From: Novosphingobium sediminis
GTDB taxonomy: Bacteria; Pseudomonadota; Alphaproteobacteria; Sphingomonadales; Sphingomonadaceae
Direction: 5' to 3'
Length of the DNA stretch: 64,000 bases
Assembly: GCF_007991615.1 (NCBI RefSeq)
Contig: NZ_BJYR01000023.1
Span: forward strand, 1 to 64,000
Shown: positions 34,369 through 41,487 of the stretch, piece by piece
Position numbering within the stretch: the first letter of the stretch is position 1
Layout: each line of letters opens with the position of its first letter
Position numbers and translations under genes: made by a program
The notes under the pieces: model-generated
Database searches by the model: none
What the model was told of the DNA's origin: nothing
The model's input: the letters and a program-made list of their open reading frames with translations, nothing else

Positions 34369-35502
34369 TCAGCAGGCGGCAGGCGAGGTTGTTTCTTGCC
34401 AGAAAGACCGAGGCAGGCCCGCCAGCGTCTTGAGGTGCAGGCTCTCCCCGCCAAACTGTCCCGCAATTACGAAGAGGCGCCGATAGGTGTGCCCGATGGC
34501 GAGCTCTTCGGTCATGCCGATCCCGCCGTGGAGCTGCACCGCGCTCCGCCCCACGAACAGCGCGGCACTGCTGACGATGGCCTTCATCGCGGCGAGCCCA
34601 CGGTCGCGTGACGCGCCGGGTTGGTCGAGCGCGGCGATGCCTTGATAGAGGATCGAGCGCGACAGTTCCATTTCGACCAGCATGTCCGCCATGCGGTGTT
34701 GCAGGGCCTGGAATGTGCTGAGCGTCGTGCCGAACTGGCGCCGCGTGGTGATGTAGTCGCGTGTCATGCGGATGGCCGTGTCCATCGCGCCGACCGCCTC
34801 GGAACACAGGCCCGTAAGAGTGTGCGCCAGCCCGGTAGAGATTGCCGCAAGACCCTCGCCGGGGTGGGCGAGTGTTTCGAGGACCGGTGCTTCGTCGAAC
34901 TGCAGGTCGGCGGCATGCTGGTTGTCGAGCAGGCGGTAGCGCCGCGCTGAAACGCCGTCGGCTGCCGGGTCGACCAGATAGAGCCCGATGCCCTCCGTGC
35001 TGCGCGCCGAAACGATGAGCTGTGTCGCCGCGTGTCCACCGATGACCAGCGACTTGGTTCCGGTGATCCGTCCGTTGGCGAAAGTGGTTTCGACATGATC
35101 TGGAGCACCCCGCGCGGCCAGTTCGCCGTGAGCAGGAACGATCAGCGCATCGCCTGCCACGATGCCGGTGAGAAGCTCATCGCGCAGTGCCGAAGCTGGC
35201 AGCGCGGCGAGGGTCTGGGCGGCGAACAGCGCGACCGGCAGGAACGGTTCCAGCACCAGCGTCCGGCCGAACCCTTCCATGATGATCATGTTCTCGACCG
35301 GGCCGCCACCATAGCCACCCGCGTCTTCGGCAAGGCCCGCACCCAGCCAGCCAAGCTCGGCGAAGGTCTGCCAGTGCTGCGGGTCAAGCCCGGTGCCTGC
35401 CTCGATAAGGCGGCGGCGCGCTTCGAAGCTGTAGTCGCGCGCGGTGAAGCGGGCGACGCTGTCTGCCAGAGCCTGCTGTTCGCCGGAAAGGTTGAAGTCC
35501 AT
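34369..35502 (-). CDS. Acyl-CoA dehydrogenase, short/partner type
   Basis: 377 aa: N-terminal helices begin MDFNLSGEQQALADSVARF, the middle domain is degenerate (it lacks TEPxAGSD), and the C-terminus carries RRQFGTTLSTFQALQHRMAD and QLHGGIGMTEE. Separated by 6 bp from the larger ACAD upstream on the same strand. As with 25458-27613, this looks like one half of a heteromeric enzyme. Confidence 0.88.
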   Translation of the reverse strand: MDFNLSGEQQALADSVARFTARDYSFEARRRLIEAGTGLDPQHWQTFAELGWLGAGLAEDAGGYGGGPVENMIIMEGFGRTLVLEPFLPVALFAAQTLAALPASALRDELLTGIVAGDALIVPAHGELAARGAPDHVETTFANGRITGTKSLVIGGHAATQLIVSARSTEGIGLYLVDPAADGVSARRYRLLDNQHAADLQFDEAPVLETLAHPGEGLAAISTGLAHTLTGLCSEAVGAMDTAIRMTRDYITTRRQFGTTLSTFQALQHRMADMLVEMELSRSILYQGIAALDQPGASRDRGLAAMKAIVSSAALFVGRSAVQLHGGIGMTEELAIGHTYRRLFVIAGQFGGESLHLKTLAGLPRSFWQETTSPAAC

Positions 35503-35508
35503 GTGCAG

Positions 35509-36720
35509 TCAGAGTCCCAGAATGGATTTGGCGATGAGCGTGCGCTGGATTTCGCTGGCGCCGCCGTAGATCGTGGTGGCGCGGCGAAACATTGCCTTCG
35601 CCGTCACGCCGATGGCCTCGTCATCGGTCAAGCCCGGCGAGAGACCGTCGCCATGAAGTATGTGGTGCCCCTCGGGATCGGGCATGGCCGCCAGTCCGTG
35701 ATCGCCCAGCGCTTCTGCCGCGAGCAGCGCGGCCCGCTCGCTGAGTTCCGAACCGCGCAGTTTGAGCAGCGATGCCACTGCATTGCCCGCCGCATCATGT
35801 TCCGCGGCATGGAGCACGCGCATGACCGACCACTCGAGCGCGATCACTTCTGCCTCCAGCCGGGCCAGCTTGGCGGCAAAGGCCGGTTCATCGATCAACA
35901 GGCCATCACCTGCGCGGGCATGGGCGGCGAGATGGCGAACCTGATCGACATCGCGCTTGGTATGCGAAACGACGGCCGACGTGGTCCGCTCATGCGTGAG
36001 GAGGAACTTGGCATAGCCCCAGCCGCTTCCGGGTTCTCCGATCAGGTTCTCCGCCGGCACGCGCACGTTGTCGAAGAACACCTCGTTGAGCGTGAGCCCC
36101 TCGTCGATCGACCAGATCGGGCGGCGCACGATGCCCGGAGACTTCATGTCGATCAGCAGGAACGAGATGCCGGCTTGCGGTTTCACGGTCTGATCGGTGC
36201 GCACGAGCGCGAAGATCCAGTCGGCGTAGTGGGCCTCCGAGGTCCAGATCTTCTGGCCGTTGACGATATAGTGATCACCATCAAGGTCGGCACGGGTGCG
36301 CAGCGAAGCGAGGTCTGATCCCGAGCCGGGCTCGGAAAAACCCTGGCACCACCACTCGTCGCCGTTCAGGATCGGGGGCAGGAAGCGGGCCTGCTGCTGC
36401 GGCGAACCGAATGTGCACAGCACCGGGCCCAGCAGATCAAGCGCGCAGCGATCGAGCACTGGCGCGCGGGCACGCCGCAGTTCGTCCTGAAAGATGTACT
36501 TGCGCAGCGGGCTCCAGTCGGTGCCGCCGAAACGGGCAGGCCAGTGCGGCGCGCTCCACCCTTTGGCATTGAGGATGCGCATCCAGCGCTGCACATCCTC
36601 GCGCGCGCTATGGTAATCGTGCTGGCCGCGCCGGGCTATATCGGGCGGAAGGTGCGCCGTGATGAAGGCGCGCACCTCGGCGCGGAAGGCTTCGTCCTCT
36701 GGCGCAATGTCGAAGTTCAT
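35509..36720 (-). CDS. Acyl-CoA dehydrogenase, large type
   Basis: 403 aa from ATG 36720 (the open frame extends to 36861 without conserved sequence). All ACAD elements are present: GWSAPHWPARFGGTDW, FSEPGSGSDLASLRTRA, KIWTSEAHYADW, and IYGGASEIQRTLIAKSILGL. The middle domain is complete, so this is likely the catalytic partner of the gene 6 bp downstream. It belongs to the group that includes FadE-type steroid ACADs, an inference from the paired arrangement. Confidence 0.9.
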   Translation of the reverse strand: MNFDIAPEDEAFRAEVRAFITAHLPPDIARRGQHDYHSAREDVQRWMRILNAKGWSAPHWPARFGGTDWSPLRKYIFQDELRRARAPVLDRCALDLLGPVLCTFGSPQQQARFLPPILNGDEWWCQGFSEPGSGSDLASLRTRADLDGDHYIVNGQKIWTSEAHYADWIFALVRTDQTVKPQAGISFLLIDMKSPGIVRRPIWSIDEGLTLNEVFFDNVRVPAENLIGEPGSGWGYAKFLLTHERTTSAVVSHTKRDVDQVRHLAAHARAGDGLLIDEPAFAAKLARLEAEVIALEWSVMRVLHAAEHDAAGNAVASLLKLRGSELSERAALLAAEALGDHGLAAMPDPEGHHILHGDGLSPGLTDDEAIGVTAKAMFRRATTIYGGASEIQRTLIAKSILGL

Positions 36721-36968
36721 GGGGTGCCTTTTCGCTGCCGTGTCGAGTGCTCCCGTGCTTGCAGCATCGGCACGCAATGGCCAGCGTCTGACCCCCGCTC
36801 TGCGATGGGGAGCAAAAGACAGTGCGGGGCAGAGCAATGTGGCGCGCGGGGGCCGCTTCACTCTCAGACAAGTTGCGGATGAGGTTCAGATACGCCGCTG
36901 CGCTGCGCCCTCGGGTAAGCTCTCTCTCGTTCACCTTTGGGTGACGCCGATTGCGGAGGAATTGCACC

Positions 36969-37427
36969 TTGAAGGAAGAATACTGGATCTGGGGCAAGGA
37001 TGCGCAGCGGCCGCGCATCCTGCATGCGATGATCCGCGTTGCCGATCTGGACCGCTCGCTGGATTTCTACTGCAACAAGCTAGGCATGGTGGTGCTGAGC
37101 CGGGTCGATGTCGAGGCCGCGCGGTTCTCCATCGTGTTCGTGAACTTCACCGACGATTTCGATAGCGGCGCCATCGAACTCACCTACAATTGGGATCACC
37201 CTGCCAACGCCGAGGGCTACACGCACGGCAGCGGCTATGGCCATGTCGCCATCGGCGTGCCGGATGTGTTCGCAACCTGCGACCGGCTCCGCGCGGCGGG
37301 CGTAGCGATCACGACCGAGCCCAAGCATCTGCTTCCCGGCGCGCCTGCGCTGGCCTTCGTAAAGGACCCGGACGGCTATGCCATCGAGCTGATCCAGACT
37401 GCCGGTTTTGTGGCGGGCGATGGCTGA
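36969..37427 (+). CDS. VOC family protein, glyoxalase I-like
   Basis: 152 aa from TTG 36969, chosen because GGAGGA sits 8 bases upstream. It has the four metal ligands of lactoylglutathione lyase: His in RILHAMIRV, Glu in IELTYNWD, His in GYGHVAIGV and Glu in YAIELIQ, with DLDRSLDFYCNKLGM as the N-terminal signature. Length and motif spacing fit GloA. It could detoxify methylglyoxal or act on a related adduct of the pathway. The next gene begins 2 bp after its stop. Confidence 0.86.
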   Translation: MKEEYWIWGKDAQRPRILHAMIRVADLDRSLDFYCNKLGMVVLSRVDVEAARFSIVFVNFTDDFDSGAIELTYNWDHPANAEGYTHGSGYGHVAIGVPDVFATCDRLRAAGVAITTEPKHLLPGAPALAFVKDPDGYAIELIQTAGFVAGDG

Positions 37428-37429
37428 AC

Positions 37430-38797
37430 GTGGATCTCGCTGCTGAAATCCGCGCGCTGGTCGGTGACCGCGGCCTCCTCACGGGGGACGATGTGCGCAT
37501 GCGTTCGTGCGATCCGTTTCGCAACGTGCCTCCCGAAGGTCCGCTGATCGTACGGCCGGCGTCCACCGAAGAACTCTCTGCGGTGATGCGGCTGTGCCAT
37601 GAACGCGGCCAATGCGTCGTCACGCACGGCGGGCGGACGGGGGTTGCCGGGGGCGCATTCGTGGGGGCAGACGAGATCGCGATCTCGCTCGAGCGCATGA
37701 ACGTCATCGAGGAAATCTGCCCGGTGACCAGCCTTGCGGTCGTGGGTGCGGGCGTCACCATCGAAGCGCTGCAGAACGCAGCGGCCGCGCAGGGCTTGTT
37801 CTATCCGATAGATCTTGGCGCGAAGGGCACCGCGACGATCGGCGGCAGTATCGCCACCAATGCCGGCGGCAACCGCGTGCTGCGCTGGGGTATGACCCGG
37901 CAGAACGTGTTGGGGCTGGAAGCGGTGCTGGCGGACGGCACGGTGGTTTCGGCGATGAACCGCCTGATCAAGAACAACACCGGCTACGATGTGAAACAGG
38001 TCTTTATCGGCGCCGAAGGCACGACCGGGATCGTCACGCGCGCGGTCATGCGGCTGGTGCCTGCGCTGGCCAGCCAATCGGTCGCCTTCGTGGCGGTGGA
38101 CAGCGAGCAGGCGTTGCTGGACCTGCTCGGGCGCGCGCGAAAGCTGCCGACGCTGTCCGCGTTCGAGGTGATGTGGCCGGACTACTACGATCTCGTCGCG
38201 GCAAGCGGGACGGACCGGCGCCCGCTCGCACAAGGCCGCCATGCCTATGTCCTGATCGAAGCAATGGGCTATGACCGCGAGCTTGATGCGCAAGTGTTCG
38301 AGGCCTTCCTCGAAAGTGTCTACACCGATGGCCTTGTCGTCGATGCCGTGCTGGCGGCTTCCGACAAGCAGATCGCCGAGCTGTGGCGTGTACGCGAAGG
38401 CGCGGAATGCATCGTGCGCGAAATGAGCCCGTTCGTCTCGTCCGACGTCAGCCTCGATGTGCGCGATGTGTCACGGTTCGTCGATCTGGTGCGCAGCGGG
38501 CTGGCGGAGCACTATCCCATCGTGCGGACCGCGACGTTCGGCCACCTCGGTGACAACAACATCCACCTCGCGCTCCATGTCGGGCCGGATACGCTGGCGC
38601 AGGAGCCAAACGTCGAACGCATCATGTTCGATGCATTGCGCACGTTCGGCGGGGCGCTGACGGCCGAGCATGGCATTGGCCAGTTCAAGCGCGCCTTCCT
38701 GCCGGACCACAAGCATCCGGGCGAAATGACGGTCATGGGGGCGGTGCGCGCGGCGCTTGATCCGGCAGGCCTGCTCAACCGCGACGTGCTGTTCTGA
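37430..38797 (+). CDS. FAD-binding oxidase, D-2-hydroxyacid (GlcD/D-lactate) dehydrogenase family
   Basis: 455 aa from GTG 37430. PCMH-type FAD domain with VVTHGGRTGVAGGAF and GGSIATNAGGNRVLRWG, then a C-terminal FAD-oxidase domain with the metal-ligand segment FGHLGDNNIHLALH and ITAEHGIGQFK-like TAEHGIGQFKR. These enzymes oxidise D-lactate, D-2-hydroxyglutarate or similar 2-hydroxyacids. Coupled to the glyoxalase-like gene, whose product would be a D-hydroxyacid, so the two may form a small module. Confidence 0.88.
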   Translation: MDLAAEIRALVGDRGLLTGDDVRMRSCDPFRNVPPEGPLIVRPASTEELSAVMRLCHERGQCVVTHGGRTGVAGGAFVGADEIAISLERMNVIEEICPVTSLAVVGAGVTIEALQNAAAAQGLFYPIDLGAKGTATIGGSIATNAGGNRVLRWGMTRQNVLGLEAVLADGTVVSAMNRLIKNNTGYDVKQVFIGAEGTTGIVTRAVMRLVPALASQSVAFVAVDSEQALLDLLGRARKLPTLSAFEVMWPDYYDLVAASGTDRRPLAQGRHAYVLIEAMGYDRELDAQVFEAFLESVYTDGLVVDAVLAASDKQIAELWRVREGAECIVREMSPFVSSDVSLDVRDVSRFVDLVRSGLAEHYPIVRTATFGHLGDNNIHLALHVGPDTLAQEPNVERIMFDALRTFGGALTAEHGIGQFKRAFLPDHKHPGEMTVMGAVRAALDPAGLLNRDVLF

Positions 38798-38929
38798 CCG
38801 GGATTGCCTGAACCGGAAATGCGGCTTGTCTGGCTGGCGGAACTGCTTTCACCCGCGCCCGGTTCTCTCCACTGTCAGGCCTTGCAAGGCGGGGGTCTTC
38901 CCGCATTCAAGCCATCGGGACAGCATCAC

Positions 38930-40087
38930 GTGCCAGCCATTGACGTACCGCAGCCTGCCTTCATGGAAGACGACGAACTGCGCCTGTTCGCGGATGCAGT
39001 CGATCAGTTCCTGCGCAAATGGGCCGGGCCCGCCCAGACTGCGGCATGGCGTGATGAAGGCATGGTGCCGCGGGCGCTCTGGCGCGAAGCTGGCGAGGCG
39101 GGGCTGCTCGGCGCTTCGCTGCCGGCTGAATACGGCGGCAGCGGCGGCGATTTCCGCTTCGATGTCGTGGTGATGCAGGCGCTTGGCCGCCACAACGCGC
39201 TGAACTTTGCGGTTCCGCTCCATGCGGCGGTGATCGCGCCCTATATCGCGCAGTATGGCACCGAGGCGCAGCGGCGACGCTACTTGCCGTCTGCCGCGAG
39301 CGGGGAACGCATTCTCGCCATTGCGATGACCGAACCCGCTGCCGGGTCGGACTTGCAGGGCATGAAGACCACCGCCCGGCGCGAGGGCGATCACTATGTC
39401 ATCAACGGTCAGAAGACCTTCATCTCGAACGGCCTCGTCGCCGAGACGGTGATCGTGGCCGCCAAGACCGATCCGGCAGCGAGGGCCAAGGGCATCTCGC
39501 TGTTCATCGTCGATACCGATACGCCCGGTTTCGCGCGCGGTCCGGCGCTGCACAAGCTCGGGCAGGGCGGACGCGATACCGCTGAACTGTTCTTCTCGGA
39601 CATGGTGGTGCCGGTCGATTGCCTGCTTGGCCGCGAAGGCGGGGGCTTTGCCATGCTGATGGACAAGCTGCCGCAAGAGCGGCTGGTGATCGCCTGGCAG
39701 GCAATGGCGATGATCGAGGCCGCGCTCGAAACGACGGTTGCCTATGTCAAGCAGCGCAGAGCCTTCGGCAAGGCGCTGTTCGACTTTCAGAACACGCAGT
39801 TCAAGCTTGCAGAGTGCAAGACGCAGGCGACCATCGCCAAGGTCTTCCTCCACGATTGCACCGAAAAGCTGCTGCAAGGCCGGCTCGACGCCGCAACCGC
39901 CTCGATGGCCAAGTACTGGATCACCGAGGCGCAGGCGAAGATCATCGATGAGTGCCTGCAGCTGCACGGGGGCTACGGCTACATGGCCGAATACCCGATC
40001 TCCGACATGTACCGCGATGCCCGCGGCTACCGCATCTATGGCGGCACCAATGAAATCATGAAGTTGCTGATCGCGCGGTCGATCTAG
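38930..40087 (+). CDS. Acyl-CoA dehydrogenase
   Basis: About 385 aa from GTG 38930 (GGGACA about 10 bases before); ATG 38963 is an alternative start. Complete ACAD: GLLGASLPAEYGGSG, AIAMTEPAAGSDLQGMKTTA, KTFISNGLVAE, and GYGYMAEYPISDMYRDARGY with YGGTNEIMKLLIARSI. Long-chain/isovaleryl-type layout. No partner ACAD is adjacent, so it is likely a homotetramer. A thiolase remnant follows 17 bp downstream. Confidence 0.88.
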   Translation: MPAIDVPQPAFMEDDELRLFADAVDQFLRKWAGPAQTAAWRDEGMVPRALWREAGEAGLLGASLPAEYGGSGGDFRFDVVVMQALGRHNALNFAVPLHAAVIAPYIAQYGTEAQRRRYLPSAASGERILAIAMTEPAAGSDLQGMKTTARREGDHYVINGQKTFISNGLVAETVIVAAKTDPAARAKGISLFIVDTDTPGFARGPALHKLGQGGRDTAELFFSDMVVPVDCLLGREGGGFAMLMDKLPQERLVIAWQAMAMIEAALETTVAYVKQRRAFGKALFDFQNTQFKLAECKTQATIAKVFLHDCTEKLLQGRLDAATASMAKYWITEAQAKIIDECLQLHGGYGYMAEYPISDMYRDARGYRIYGGTNEIMKLLIARSI

Positions 40088-40104
40088 CGCGTGGAGGATC
40101 CGAA

Positions 40105-40236
40105 ATGGCCGAACCCCTTATCATCGATGCTGTCCGCAAGCCCATGGCCCGGGGCAAGCCGGGTGGCCGCTACGGGCTCCAGACGATGTGCGAGGCCGGC
40201 GGCATGGCCAACGCGGCGATCATTGAACGCCTGTAG
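40105..40236 (+). pseudogene. Thiolase with its middle deleted, ends fused in frame
   Basis: A 43-residue reading frame with its own GGAGGA site, ATG and TAG. Its first part (MAEPLIIDAVRKPMARGKPG) is the N-terminus of an acetyl-CoA acetyltransferase; its last part (GGRYGLQTMCEAGGMANA, then AIIERL) is the extreme C-terminus of the same family, including the C-terminal catalytic-Cys-region GGRYG..TMCEGGGM pattern. About 340 residues between them, with the nucleophile Cys region, are missing. It cannot be a thiolase. Between an ACAD and an SDR it once completed the beta-oxidation set. Confidence 0.8.
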
Positions 40237-40249
40237 AAGGAGAGAGCAA

Positions 40250-41014
40250 GTGGAGATTAACGGAATTGGTGCGCTGGTGACCGGCGGAGCATCGGGGCTG
40301 GGCCGGGCCAGCGCGGAGCGGCTCGCACGATTGGGTGCCAAAGTCACTATCGTCGATTTGCCGACCTCGCGCGGCGAGGAGGTGGCACGCGAGATCGGCG
40401 GCGGCGTCCAGTTCGTGGCAGCCGATATCACCGACGCAGCGGCAATGCAGGCGGCGGTTGACGCAGCGATCGCACAGGCGCCGCTGAGGGCAGTGGTGCA
40501 CTGTGCAGGTCGGGGCCACACCATGCGGGTGATCGACCGCGAGGGGAATCCGGGCTCGCTGGAGCATTTCGAGGGCGTGATCCGCACCAACCTGATCGGT
40601 AGCTTCAACGTCCTGCGGCTGGCGGCAGCGGCGATGGCCCGCAACGAGCCGTTGGATGGTGATCGCGGGGTCGTGATCATGACGGCTTCGGTCGCGGCAT
40701 ATGAGGGGCAGATCGGGCAGATCCCTTATGCGTCCTCCAAGGCTGGCATTGTCGGCATGACGATCGTGGCGGCACGCGATCTGGCGAGCAAGGCGATCCG
40801 GGTCTGCACCATCGCGCCCGGTCTGTTCGATACGCCGCTGCTGGCGCGATTGTCCGAAGAGGTGAAAGCCTCGCTCGCGAAATCGGTGCCGCATCCACCA
40901 CGGCTGGGGACGCCGGCCGAGTATGCCCTCATGGCGACGCAGATCATCGAGAACCCGTTGCTCAACGGCGAGACGATCCGGCTCGATGGAGCGCTGCGCA
41001 TGGCGCCGCGCTGA
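40250..41014 (+). CDS. SDR family oxidoreductase, 3-hydroxyacyl-CoA dehydrogenase type II-like
   Basis: 254 aa from GTG 40250 with AAGGAGA just before it. VTGGASGLG at the N-terminus, Ala-Gly in HCAGRG, catalytic Ser in MTASVAAYEGQIGQIPYASSKAG with Tyr/Lys, and a C-terminal RLDGALRM. The EGQIGQ..YSASK pattern is that of HSD17B10/type II 3-hydroxyacyl-CoA dehydrogenases, which would fit the ACAD context. It stands between two genes with internal deletions but is itself intact. Confidence 0.88.
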   Translation: MEINGIGALVTGGASGLGRASAERLARLGAKVTIVDLPTSRGEEVAREIGGGVQFVAADITDAAAMQAAVDAAIAQAPLRAVVHCAGRGHTMRVIDREGNPGSLEHFEGVIRTNLIGSFNVLRLAAAAMARNEPLDGDRGVVIMTASVAAYEGQIGQIPYASSKAGIVGMTIVAARDLASKAIRVCTIAPGLFDTPLLARLSEEVKASLAKSVPHPPRLGTPAEYALMATQIIENPLLNGETIRLDGALRMAPR

Positions 41015-41042
41015 CGGGCTCTCAAATCGGGAGGAAACGGCC

Positions 41043-41261
41043 TTGGGCAGCTTGCAGGGAAAAGTGATCGCCATCAGTGGCGGCGCGCGCGGGATGGGCG
41101 CTGCCGAGGCGCGGTTGTTCGTGGCCGAAGGCGCACAAGTGATGATCGGCGATATCCGTGAGGCCGAAGGCAGGGCGCTGCTGGTGCGGTTCCTGATCTC
41201 GGACGAAAGCGCATACATCTCTGGCGCTGACCATTCCATCGACGGGGCCTCAACCGTTTGA
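41043..41261 (+). pseudogene. SDR with its middle deleted, ends fused in frame
   Basis: 72 residues from TTG 41043 with GGGAGG 8 bases upstream. The first about 43 residues are a good SDR N-terminus (LQGKVIAISGGARGMGAAEA to DIREAEGRAL); they continue directly into a normal SDR C-terminus (LVRFLISDESAYISGADHSI, then DGASTV). The region with NNAG, catalytic Ser and Y-x3-K, about 185 residues, is missing. Reading frame, start and stop are kept. Non-functional as an enzyme. Confidence 0.8.
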
Positions 41262-41487
41262 CGGCGAACTCTGCTGCCCATTCTTGCCTATGGCTGTCAT
41301 GATCCAATGGAGAGCAGCGTAAAAACCCCGACAAATGCACGATGTTTCGCGCAGGTGCAGAAAGGGGCAAGGTCTGATGCGCCCCCAATCATGGAGTGCG
41401 GCCTGCGTTAAGATAATAAACTTCCCAAGCATGGTGCGGCGACCGGACGAAACCGGTCGCTGTTAGATATCAGGGGGAGAGGTCTCA

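Noticed and set aside
35032..36318. 428-codon plus-strand frame opposite the ACAD pair
   Set aside because: Spans two genuine ACAD genes on the other strand and has no domain signal.
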